In this document: positions 6,054-13,326 of the stretch, piece after piece | Numbering within the stretch: position 1 is the first letter of the stretch | Layout of the letters: every line of letters starts with the position of its first letter | Assembly (NCBI GenBank): GCA_003165855.1 | Contig: PMXH01000510.1 | Location: 2,533 to 16,767 of the forward strand | Length of the DNA: 14,235 bases | From: Acidobacteriaceae bacterium | GTDB taxonomy: Bacteria; Acidobacteriota; Terriglobia; Terriglobales; Acidobacteriaceae | Reading direction: 5' to 3' | Notes under the pieces: model-generated | What the model was told of the DNA's origin: nothing | Seen by the model: the letters and a program-made list of their open reading frames with translations, nothing else | Database searches by the model: none | Program-made: the position numbers and the translations under genes

Positions 6054-6833
6054 ATGAACAAGAAACCCACACTGGTTGCTGAGCTGATTGCTGAATTCCT
6101 CGGAACCTTCGTCTTGATCCTCTTCGGCACCGGTGTGGTTGCCATGGTGGTTCTGTTTCCGTCAAACGCAACCGCGCACGGAGGCTACACCAACATCACC
6201 CTCGGCTGGGGATTGGCGGTCACCATGGGAATCTACGTGGCGGGAAAAGTTTCCGGCGGCCATCTCAACCCAGCGGTAACTCTCACCCTGGCGGTGTTCC
6301 GTGGTTTTTCCTGGCGCAAGGTAGTGCCTTATTCCATCGCGCAGACCGCTGGCGCATTCCTTGCCTCCGCCCTCGTATACCGGAACTATCTTCCCGCCTT
6401 CCACCAGTTCGACCCACAACTGGAAAAAACCGCCGGGGTGTTTACAACTTTCCCGGCCTTCCCGGCATTGCCTCAAGCAGGATTTCTCGATCAGGTCATT
6501 GGTACGGCTCTGCTGCTGCTCCTGGTGCTGGCCATCACTGACGAACTCAACGTCCCTCCTGGAGCCAACCTCGCGCCTGCGATGATCGGGTTAGTGGTCG
6601 TAGCCATTGGCATGAGCTTCGGCGGGATGCACGGATATGCGATAAATCCCGCACGCGATTTCGGCCCTCGCCTTTTCACCGCGGTGGCCGGATTTCGCAA
6701 CAATGGCCTCACCGACGGGTCGCGGGTGTGGTGGATACCGGTGGTCGCGCCGCTGCTGGGCGGACTGGTCGGCGCTGCGGTCTACGATTTCGGCATTCGA
6801 CGATTTCTGCGCGCGTCCCAGTCTTCGTCCTGA
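6054..6833 (+). CDS. glpF: Glycerol facilitator (aquaglyceroporin, MIP family)
   Basis: This is an inner-membrane channel for passive glycerol entry. The 259-residue product has the six-helix MIP layout with two pore loops: GGHLNPAVT (68-76) and [11 protein letters not shown] (196-206). The Asp after NPAR (D202) is the glycerol-channel signature. Comparison with E. coli GlpF points to Trp52, Tyr196 and Arg201 as the aromatic/arginine selectivity filter, which favours glycerol over a water-only aquaporin. The ATG at 6054 is preferred over the ATG at 5997 because AGGAG sits eight bases before it. The earlier start would add 19 residues with no Shine-Dalgarno support. It is followed after 26 bases by glpK, which confirms the role. 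A five-base inverted repeat (CCAGC 6034-6038, GCTGG 6049-6053) places the ribosome site in a loop; its meaning is unclear. Confidence 0.95.
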   Translation: MNKKPTLVAELIAEFLGTFVLILFGTGVVAMVVLFPSNATAHGGYTNITLGWGLAVTMGIYVAGKVSGGHLNPAVTLTLAVFRGFSWRKVVPYSIAQTAGAFLASALVYRNYLPAFHQFDPQLEKTAGVFTTFPAFPALPQAGFLDQVIGTALLLLLVLAITDELNVPPGANLAPAMIGLVVVAIGMSFGGMHGYAINPARDFGPRLFTAVAGFRNNGLTDGSRVWWIPVVAPLLGGLVGAAVYDFGIRRFLRASQSSS

Positions 6834-6859
6834 CCAACGTTCGACAAAAGGAAGGTCTC

Positions 6860-8359
6860 TTGCGTTACATTCTCTCTCTCGATCAGGGCACAACCAGTTC
6901 GCGAGCCCTCTTGTTTAACGATCTGGGCGCAGTCCAGTCCGTGGCCCAGCGCGAGTTCACACAGATTTTTCCCGAGCCTGGATGGGTCGAGCACGATCCC
7001 GAAGAGATCGTAGCGTCGCAGATCGCCGTTGCCCTGGCAGCTCTAGCACAAGCCCATGCACAACCCAGCGACGTGGCCGCCATCGGCATCACCAACCAGC
7101 GCGAAACCATTATCGTCTGGGACCGCGCAACCGGCAAGCCCATCTACAACGCGATTGTCTGGCAAGATCGCCGCACCGCAGCCTTTTGCCAGCAGCTCAA
7201 GGCTGAAGGCCATGAGAGCCTGATCCAGCAGCGCACGGGCTTGTTGATCGACGCTTACTTCTCCGCCAGCAAGATTGCCTGGATTCTGGAACACGTCCCG
7301 AACGCCCGCGGGCTAGCTGAAGCGAATCGATTGGCCTTCGGTACGGTGGATACGTGGCTGCTGTGGAAGTTGACTGGCGGTCGCGTACACGTCACCGACG
7401 CCAGCAACGCCTCCCGCACCATGCTTTTCAATCTTCATTCCGGCCGCTGGGATAACGACCTTCTCGATCTGTTCCGAATTCCCGCATCGATGTTGCCCGC
7501 GGTCCGCTCCTCCAGCGAAGTTTACGGAGAAGTGAGCGCCGTCCCCGGTCTGAATGGCATCCCCGTCGCAGGAATCGCCGGCGATCAGCAGGCCGCGCTC
7601 TTTGGGCAACGATGCACCCGTCCTGGCCTCACCAAGAATACCTACGGCACGGGTTGCTTCATGTTGCAAAGCACGGGCAATCGCGCCGTCGCATCTACGC
7701 ATCACCTGCTCACAACCGTGGCGTGGAAAATCGGCGATGCAATGGACTACGCGCTCGAGGGTAGCGTGTTTGTTGGCGGAGCCGTCGTCCAGTGGCTGCG
7801 CGACGGCTTAGGAATCATTCGCACTTCCGCCGAAGTGGAGACTCTCGCGAATTCTGTCCCAGACAATGGCGGTGTGTACTTTGTTCCCGCCTTCGTGGGC
7901 CTCGGCGCTCCACACTGGGACTCCTACGCGCGCGGCGCAATCTTCGGCCTCACGCGAGGCAGCAACGCTGGACACATCGCGCGCGCAGCTCTCGAGAGTA
8001 TCGCGTATCAAGTGGCCGATCTGATGGACGCAGTTGAAACCGACACCCACACGACCCTCCAGGAGTTGCGCGTGGATGGTGGCGCTTCCGCCAACGACGC
8101 TCTCATGCAGTTTCAGGCGGACATTCTCCGCGTGCCCGTGGTGCGTCCTTCGATGACGGAAACAACCGCACTGGGTGCCGCATTCCTGGCTGGTCTAGGC
8201 GCGGGCTTCTGGAAGGAAGTGCAGGCAATTTCCGACTTGCCGCGCGAAGAACGCCGGTTTGAACCTCGGCTGCCGCACTCTCAGGTGGATGCCATGCGCC
8301 AGCGCTGGAATGAAGCCATCTCCCGAGCCAAGTCCTGGGAGCATGTCGGAGGAGAGTGA
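6860..8359 (+). CDS. glpK: Glycerol kinase
   Basis: GlpK phosphorylates glycerol to sn-glycerol 3-phosphate with ATP, trapping glycerol brought in by GlpF, in the cytoplasm. Starting at the TTG at 6860-6862 gives 499 residues, the usual family length, beginning [16 protein letters not shown] with the nucleotide-binding loop. AGGA lies seven bases upstream. The frame is open further upstream into glpF, but that part has no homology to kinases. Other motifs are NQRET (79-83), WQDRRT (101-106), GDQQAAL with the catalytic-type Asp242, [10 protein letters not shown] (260-269) and VDGGASAND (405-413). I see no histidine near 230, where Firmicutes enzymes are phosphorylated by HPr, so PTS control of that kind is unlikely (inference). 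It is probably co-transcribed with glpF. Confidence 0.97.
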   Translation: MRYILSLDQGTTSSRALLFNDLGAVQSVAQREFTQIFPEPGWVEHDPEEIVASQIAVALAALAQAHAQPSDVAAIGITNQRETIIVWDRATGKPIYNAIVWQDRRTAAFCQQLKAEGHESLIQQRTGLLIDAYFSASKIAWILEHVPNARGLAEANRLAFGTVDTWLLWKLTGGRVHVTDASNASRTMLFNLHSGRWDNDLLDLFRIPASMLPAVRSSSEVYGEVSAVPGLNGIPVAGIAGDQQAALFGQRCTRPGLTKNTYGTGCFMLQSTGNRAVASTHHLLTTVAWKIGDAMDYALEGSVFVGGAVVQWLRDGLGIIRTSAEVETLANSVPDNGGVYFVPAFVGLGAPHWDSYARGAIFGLTRGSNAGHIARAALESIAYQVADLMDAVETDTHTTLQELRVDGGASANDALMQFQADILRVPVVRPSMTETTALGAAFLAGLGAGFWKEVQAISDLPREERRFEPRLPHSQVDAMRQRWNEAISRAKSWEHVGGE

Positions 8360-8385
8360 AGCGAGCTTGAATTCTCTTGTTCGTC

Positions 8386-10092
8386 TCACTTCGTAACTTC
8401 GCCGATAAAAACCCCGTAGGGCTCCAGCGAAACTTCGTCTCCTTTGGCAGCTGATTTCCCAGTTGCCAGCAAGCTCTTGGCCGAAAAGAAGCCCTTACCC
8501 TTCAATTCGAGGCTCACCTTCTGCGGCGCGTCTGACATGTTCAGCGCAACTACCACGCCTTGGTCTTTATAAACGCGCAGGTAGCACAGCACATTCGCAT
8601 CGCTCTCGTTCAGCGGAGTGTAGTTACCGTCCAGCAGGGCGCGGTTCGTGTGCCGCAGCTTGAGCACCTCCTTGTAGAACTCCAAGACCGAGTTCGGATC
8701 CTTCGACTCCTCCGCCACGTTGTGTGTCTTATAGGTAGCGGGAACTGGGAGCCACGGCGTCCCTCTGGAGAAGCCTGCGTTTTCGCTGCTGTCCCATTGC
8801 ATCGGGGTACGCTCGCCGTCCCGGCCTTTCTCTTCCGGCCAGCCCGTGCGCCCGATCGGATCCTTCACATCCTCTCTGCGCGTTGGCGGCGTGGTCTTCA
8901 TTCCGATCTCTTCCCCGTAATACATGATCGGAGTCCCGCGCAGCGTGAGATAAAGCGCTGCCATCAGCTTCGCGATCTGGTCGTTGTGCTGGCCATCGCC
9001 GTAACGGTCATAGGAGCGCGCAATGTCGTGGTTGCTGATCACAAACGTCGGCCACCCGGAAGCCCCGTCCACCGCGGCAATCTGCTTGCGGAATTCTGCG
9101 GGCGATAGCTTGTTGACCATGGTGAAAAGAAAATCCATGGGCAACTGTAGTTCGTTATTGCCTTCGCCGTAGTACTGATTAAGCTCGGCAACGTCCGCCG
9201 TCCATGTCTCGCCGATCAGCACCGCGTTGCTCTCATCCGCCACCTTGCGCAATCCGCGCAACACGTCGTGCAATTCGGGCAACTTCGTGTTGTATTTGTT
9301 CTCCTCGATCGCATCCCCGTAAGCGTTCTTGCCGGGACGTAGGATCGGGTTGTCGTGAAGGCCGGGGTCTTCAAACAGAGTTTCCACTGCATCCAGGCGG
9401 AAACCCGCCACCCCGCGCTTGTACCACCAGCGCGTCACATCGAACATGGCGTCCTTAACCGCCGGATTGCGCCAGTTCAGATCCGGCTGCTCCGCGTAGA
9501 AAAAATGGTAGTAGTACTGATTGGTGACTGGATCAAACTTCCACGCCGGTCCGCCAAAGAGCGAGACCCAGTTGTTCGGAGGCTCGCCCGGCCCTTTTCC
9601 ATCACGCCAGATATACCAGTCCCGATGTGCGGACGTGCGCGATGACTTCGAATCCAGAAACCATTTGTGCTGATCGGACGTGTGGTTCACGACAAAATCG
9701 AAGATGATGTGAATGTCCCGCTTCTTGGCCTCGCTGGCCAGCACATCGAAATCTTCCAGCGTCCCGTACATCGGATCGATATTCTCGTAATCGGAAACGT
9801 CGTAACCAAAGTCAACCTGTGGCGAGGGAAAGCAGGGCGAAATCCAGATCGCATCCACTCCCAGATCCTTCAAGTAGTCGAGCTTCGACGTAATCCCCCT
9901 CAAATCCCCGACCCCATCGTTATTGCTATCCGCGAAACTGCGCGGATAAATCTCATAAAACACGGCGTGCTGCCACCATTGATGCCCCTCGGCATCCACC
10001 GCATGGGAGGGAGATGTTTGCGCAGTGGCAATCGATCCTGCCATGCACAGACTAACTAAGAGCGTGACCAACCGTGACGCGAGCTTATTCAT
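8386..10092 (-). CDS. Secreted GH13 alpha-glucosidase (maltase-like)
   Basis: This is an alpha-amylase superfamily enzyme, most likely cutting terminal alpha-glucosidic bonds in maltose, short maltodextrins or sucrose outside the cytoplasm. The 568-residue product starts at an ATG with GGAGG eight bases upstream. It begins with a Sec signal peptide: Lys/Arg, then LVTLLVSLCMAGSIA, with likely cleavage after IATA (about residue 24). GH13 regions seen are DFVVNHT (132-138), QPDLN (202-206), GFRLDAVET with nucleophile Asp234, LIGETW with acid/base Glu295, and FVISNHD with Asp356. QPDLN and the TPMQWD segment point to the alpha-glucosidase/oligo-1,6-glucosidase branch rather than true alpha-amylase. 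Exact substrate cannot be read from sequence. It converges on glpK with 26 bases between the stops. The 39 codons open upstream of the ATG lie in the spacer and are not coding. Confidence 0.93.
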   Translation of the reverse strand: MNKLASRLVTLLVSLCMAGSIATAQTSPSHAVDAEGHQWWQHAVFYEIYPRSFADSNNDGVGDLRGITSKLDYLKDLGVDAIWISPCFPSPQVDFGYDVSDYENIDPMYGTLEDFDVLASEAKKRDIHIIFDFVVNHTSDQHKWFLDSKSSRTSAHRDWYIWRDGKGPGEPPNNWVSLFGGPAWKFDPVTNQYYYHFFYAEQPDLNWRNPAVKDAMFDVTRWWYKRGVAGFRLDAVETLFEDPGLHDNPILRPGKNAYGDAIEENKYNTKLPELHDVLRGLRKVADESNAVLIGETWTADVAELNQYYGEGNNELQLPMDFLFTMVNKLSPAEFRKQIAAVDGASGWPTFVISNHDIARSYDRYGDGQHNDQIAKLMAALYLTLRGTPIMYYGEEIGMKTTPPTRREDVKDPIGRTGWPEEKGRDGERTPMQWDSSENAGFSRGTPWLPVPATYKTHNVAEESKDPNSVLEFYKEVLKLRHTNRALLDGNYTPLNESDANVLCYLRVYKDQGVVVALNMSDAPQKVSLELKGKGFFSAKSLLATGKSAAKGDEVSLEPYGVFIGEVTK

Positions 10093-10116
10093 TCCAGAGA
10101 CCTCCAGGATGTGTAG

Positions 10117-10156
10117 CGCCGGCGACTCGTCGGCGGGCGCGAGAGGGCGCTCGCCC
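10117..10156. repeat. GC-rich palindromic element in the divergent spacer
   Basis: Two adjacent stem-forming stretches occur here. The first is CGCCGGCGA-C-TCGTCGGCG (10117-10135), nine pairs with one G-T. The second is a GCGAG/CTCGC stem (10139-10143 with 10150-10154), flanked by GGGCG/CGCCC. The layout resembles the extragenic palindromic elements scattered through many GC-rich genomes. Only one copy is visible in this window, so repeat status is unproven. It would lie in the 5' untranslated leader of the alpha-glucosidase mRNA if that gene starts transcription upstream near 10243. Confidence 0.45.
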
Positions 10157-10203
10157 CAGTGGTTCAAAACAGCGACCCGCTCCCGACGTGCCCGCCGCCG
10201 AGC

Positions 10204-10232
10204 TTGCAAACTCAGGGTTCACTGCATATAAG
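10204..10232 (+). promoter_or_regulatory. Candidate promoter for the FG-GAP protein gene
   Basis: TTGCAA (10204-10209), a 17-base spacer and TATAAG (10227-10232) resemble a sigma-70 promoter facing the FG-GAP gene. The -10 overlaps the Shine-Dalgarno AAGGAG used to place the GTG start at 10243, so both cannot serve the same transcript. Either this promoter is spurious or the real start codon is further downstream. Confidence 0.3.
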
Positions 10233-10242
10233 GAGAAGTGCG

Positions 10243-12129
10243 GTGCGAATTCTAGCACGAGCCGAAACCGGCCAGGTAGCGACCTCATTGTTTCCTTCGC
10301 GACGCTTATTCTTGAAGTCTCTCAGCCGGTCCGCGCTGGTGTTGTCCCTTGAAAGCATCCTGGAATTGGCGCGGCCTCATTGGCTGCGCGCTTCCCTCGC
10401 TCCCCGCCAGCAGGTAGATCAGAAGGCGGATCAGAAAGAATCCACGGCGCCACCTTCCGACCTCGGAGTCAGCTTCCTTAACGTCGCACGCGAATCCGGC
10501 CTGAATGTCAAAACCATCTTCGGGGGAGAACACAAGAACAAGTACCTGCTCGAAACCACAGGCTGTGGCGTCGCATTCTACGATTACGATAACGACGGCT
10601 GGCTCGACATCTTTATCGTGAACGGCTGGCGCCTTGAGGGTTTCCCCGCCGGCAGCGAGCCCACCTCGCATCTTTTTCGGAACAATCGCGACGGCACTTT
10701 CGCCGACGTGACTGCCAAGGCCGGCCTCGTCCACTCCGGCTGGGGACAAGGAGTTTGCGTCGGCGATTACGACAACGACGGCTGGGACGATCTCTTCGTC
10801 ACCTATTACGGCAAGAATGTTCTCTATCACAACAACGGCGACGGCAGCTTCACCGATGTCAGCCAGAAGGCCGGCGTGGCCGGCAAAAGCACACGATGGA
10901 ACACGGGTTGCGCCTTCGTCGATTACGACCGCGACGGTCATCTCGACCTCTTCGTCGCCAACTACATCGACATGGATCTGGCCACCGCGCCTGTCCCGGA
11001 ATCCGGCCCATGCCTCTACAAAGGCGTGATGGTCGCCTGCGGGCCGCCCGGTCTTCAAGGCGGCAAGAACATCCTTTACCACAATAACGGCGACGGCACT
11101 TTCACTGACGTTTCCGGAGCAGCGGGAATACTCCACACGAACAGCACCTACGGCCTGGGCGTACTCACTGCCGACTTCGACAACGACGGCTGGCCTGACA
11201 TTTATGTCGCCAACGATTCCGCGGCCAGCGCGCTCTATCACAACAAGAAGAACGGAACCTTCGGAGACATCGCAATCGAGTCAGGCTGCGCCCTCAGCCC
11301 AGACGGCAAACCCCAGGCCGGCATGGGTGTTTCCGCGGCCGACTATGACCTCGACGGCAACCTCGACCTCCTCAAGACTAACTTCGCCGGTGATACTCCC
11401 TCGCTTTACCACAACATCGGCGGCGGTAACTTCGACGACGTCACCTTCACCGCGGGCTTGGGCGCGCACACGCAGTTTCTCGGCTGGGGTTGCGGCTTCT
11501 TCGACTTCGATAATGACGGCTGGCCCGACGTCCTGATCTGCAATAGCCACGTTTATCCCGAAGTTGAACAACTGAAAACCGAGTCGGGTTATGCCCAGCG
11601 CAAACTGCTCTATCGCAACCTGCGCAATGGCCGTTTCGCCGATGTGTCGTTGCAGGCTGGTCCAGGCATAACCGACCCCGTACCCGCGCGCGGCTGCGCC
11701 TTCGGCGACTTCGACAACGACGGCAACATCGACGTCGTGGTCAATACCGTCAACGACTATCCTCAGCTCTTACACTGCATTTCCACACTCGGCAACAATT
11801 GGATCAAGATCCGGACTATCGGCACCAAGTCCAACCGAAGCGGCATCGGCGCTCGCCTCACTTGTGTGACTCATTCTCCCGGAGAAACCAAGCCTCACCA
11901 GCAGATCGATGAAGTGCGCAGCGGAGGCAGTTACATCTCCCAGAACGATTTACGCATCCACTTCGGCCTCGGGAGAGCCTTGAAAGTCGAAGTGCTGGAA
12001 ATCCGCTGGCCCAGTGGCCACATCGATACGCTGAAGGACGTGAAGGCGAATCAATTGATATTTGTGAAGGAAGGCGAGGGGATTACTCGCAGCATGCAAT
12101 TCGCGACAAACCCAAAGTCCGTAAGATGA
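10243..12129 (+). CDS. Tat-exported FG-GAP repeat protein with ASPIC/UnbV domain (CRTAC1 family)
   Basis: This is an exported beta-propeller protein of unknown function; such proteins are abundant in Acidobacteriota and Planctomycetes. The 628-residue product starts at a GTG with AAGGAG seven bases upstream. It has a twin-arginine signal, SRRLFLK (19-25), followed by a hydrophobic stretch and possible cleavage near residue 53. Seven calcium-loop repeats of the form D-[YF]-D-x-D-G-x-x-D begin at about residues 113, 174, 227, 311, 367, 421 and 489, enough for a seven-bladed propeller. Residues from about 515 to 610 form the ASPIC/UnbV domain (NNWIKIRTIGTKSNRSGIGARL at its start, GSYISQNDLRIHFGLG within). 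Ligand and partners are unknown; calcium binding is inferred from the loops. A TTG at 10288 would give a shorter start (MFPSRRLFLK) with a weaker ribosome site. Confidence 0.9.
   Translation: MRILARAETGQVATSLFPSRRLFLKSLSRSALVLSLESILELARPHWLRASLAPRQQVDQKADQKESTAPPSDLGVSFLNVARESGLNVKTIFGGEHKNKYLLETTGCGVAFYDYDNDGWLDIFIVNGWRLEGFPAGSEPTSHLFRNNRDGTFADVTAKAGLVHSGWGQGVCVGDYDNDGWDDLFVTYYGKNVLYHNNGDGSFTDVSQKAGVAGKSTRWNTGCAFVDYDRDGHLDLFVANYIDMDLATAPVPESGPCLYKGVMVACGPPGLQGGKNILYHNNGDGTFTDVSGAAGILHTNSTYGLGVLTADFDNDGWPDIYVANDSAASALYHNKKNGTFGDIAIESGCALSPDGKPQAGMGVSAADYDLDGNLDLLKTNFAGDTPSLYHNIGGGNFDDVTFTAGLGAHTQFLGWGCGFFDFDNDGWPDVLICNSHVYPEVEQLKTESGYAQRKLLYRNLRNGRFADVSLQAGPGITDPVPARGCAFGDFDNDGNIDVVVNTVNDYPQLLHCISTLGNNWIKIRTIGTKSNRSGIGARLTCVTHSPGETKPHQQIDEVRSGGSYISQNDLRIHFGLGRALKVEVLEIRWPSGHIDTLKDVKANQLIFVKEGEGITRSMQFATNPKSVR
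10249..10257 (-). promoter_or_regulatory. Candidate extended -10 promoter for the alpha-glucosidase gene
   Basis: The minus strand reads TGCTAGAAT, an extended -10 (TGn followed by TAGAAT, five of six matches to TATAAT), without a recognisable -35. Transcription would begin near 10242 and give a leader of about 150 bases containing the palindromic element. The site lies inside the first codons of the divergent FG-GAP gene. Confidence 0.3.
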
Positions 12130-12188
12130 TGCGCCGATAGATGGCTCGGACTTCGAATGTCAGATTTCCTCATCGACCGTGGTCAACG

Positions 12189-13199
12189 TTATTTGAGCGG
12201 CTTTTCCCGCTTTTCCCAGGGAACAACCGGCGCTTCCGCAACGCCAACATTTGCGTCCGCGCCTCCGTAATAGAACAAATATCGTTCCCCTTGCCGCACC
12301 ATGCCTTCCACAAACACCACATTCGGAACCTGCCCAACTTTCTCCCATTGTTTCTCGGGAGCGAAGATGCCAGCATCCGTCCGCGAGATCACCACACGCG
12401 GATCTTTTCGGTCGAACACCGCCACGCCAGTGCGGTACACCAGCTTGTCGTCAGCACCGTTGTAGATCAAGAAAATTCCCTCGGGAGTGACGATCGGTGC
12501 AGGCCCCGGTTCCGCCACACGAGAATCAAAGTTTCGCGCCCGTACGGGCAACACAGGCGCATCGGTCGCGTCCGTCCAATGCAACAGATCGGTCGAAGAA
12601 GCCAGTCCCATTTGGTCGTTGTTGTCTGGTGTCGTCCCAAGAAAATACATCCAGTACTTGCCGGCAATCTTTTCTGGCACAATCGCGCCCGACTTCGTCC
12701 AGCGAACGTTCCACCGTCCCTTATAGGCAGGAAGAATCACCCCTCTTCGCTCCCAGTGGATGAGATCCTTTGAAGTCGCCAGACACAGTTGCGCATCTTT
12801 CTTGTTATAGCCGGTGTAAGTCAGATAGTAGGTATCGCCGAACTGCACCAGCCGCGGATCTTCCACCCCGCCATCTTTTTCGTAATCGTTTTCGGGAGAG
12901 AGCACAGGCTCGCTTCGCCGCGTAAAGTGAATTCCGTCTGCACTTTCGGCGTAGCCAAGCCGCGAAGTGCCGCCCTTGTCCTGGGCCCGGTAGAGCATGA
13001 CGAACTTGCCGTCACGAAGAACCACAGATGGGTTGAAAGTACCCGCTGACTCCCATCCGTCACCTTGCGGCGAGATGATAGGAGTCTCGGAAGTTCGCTG
13101 CCACGCCCCAAACGGTAAATTTGCGCTATCCTGTGAAGCCAGCGCCAGAAGCAGCGTGACTAGCTTTACCCAGCTCTTGGAATAAATAGAAAGCATCAT
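12189..13199 (-). CDS. Exported GH130-family mannoside hydrolase or phosphorylase
   Basis: This is a five-bladed propeller glycosidase of family GH130, whose members cleave beta-mannosides by phosphorolysis or hydrolysis. The 336-residue product begins with a probable Sec signal (KLVTLLLALA, cleavage near residue 26). Motifs are FNPSVVLRDGKFVMLYRAQD (55-74), GGVEDPRLV with the likely catalytic Asp114, YYLTYTGYN (124-132), EPGPAPI (230-236) and YYGGADANVGVA near the end. The phosphorylase segment usually ending YHG reads YNG here (246-248), so a basic residue linked to phosphate binding appears missing. Together with export to a compartment poor in phosphate donors, this favours a hydrolase (inference). 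Two consecutive ATG codons start the gene; AAAGG lies about 12 bases upstream, rather distant. It is divergent from the sugar kinase and convergent with the FG-GAP gene. Confidence 0.85.
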   Translation of the reverse strand: MMLSIYSKSWVKLVTLLLALASQDSANLPFGAWQRTSETPIISPQGDGWESAGTFNPSVVLRDGKFVMLYRAQDKGGTSRLGYAESADGIHFTRRSEPVLSPENDYEKDGGVEDPRLVQFGDTYYLTYTGYNKKDAQLCLATSKDLIHWERRGVILPAYKGRWNVRWTKSGAIVPEKIAGKYWMYFLGTTPDNNDQMGLASSTDLLHWTDATDAPVLPVRARNFDSRVAEPGPAPIVTPEGIFLIYNGADDKLVYRTGVAVFDRKDPRVVISRTDAGIFAPEKQWEKVGQVPNVVFVEGMVRQGERYLFYYGGADANVGVAEAPVVPWEKREKPLK

Positions 13200-13326
13200 G
13201 GCGGTTGTTGACCTTTGACGATAGCTTTCGTGGAGACCTGCTTATGCTTCGATCTCGATGCGTGCCTCCCGATTCTCCGCCAGTTTGTTCGTTACCGCAA
13301 CCGTCCGTCGCTTCGCGGAACATTTC

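Noticed and set aside
6728..6859. Upstream extension of glpK by 44 codons from an earlier start
   Set aside because: It overlaps glpF, shows no kinase similarity, and the TTG at 6860 has AGGA at seven bases and gives the correct family length.
8360..8385. Bidirectional terminator between the convergent glpK and alpha-glucosidase genes
   Set aside because: Only a three-pair stem around GAATTC is present, with no GC-rich stem or U-tract; no intrinsic terminator is supported.
10093..10209. Thirty-nine extra N-terminal codons for the alpha-glucosidase
   Set aside because: They would bury the signal peptide, and the ATG at 10090-10092 has GGAGG at eight bases.
10306..11241. A 311-codon minus-strand frame opposite the FG-GAP gene
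   Set aside because: Its Val/Glu-rich low-complexity composition is the complement of the repeated Asp-Gly calcium-loop codons; it is a shadow.
12130..12188. Terminator between the convergent FG-GAP and GH130 genes
   Set aside because: The only palindrome seen is GACC-GT-GGTC, too short and not followed by a T-run.
13200..13326. Promoter for the sugar kinase (TTGACC or TTGACG near 13208-13220)
   Set aside because: No -10 element occurs at a workable distance; TTATGC is about 21 bases downstream of the nearer -35.
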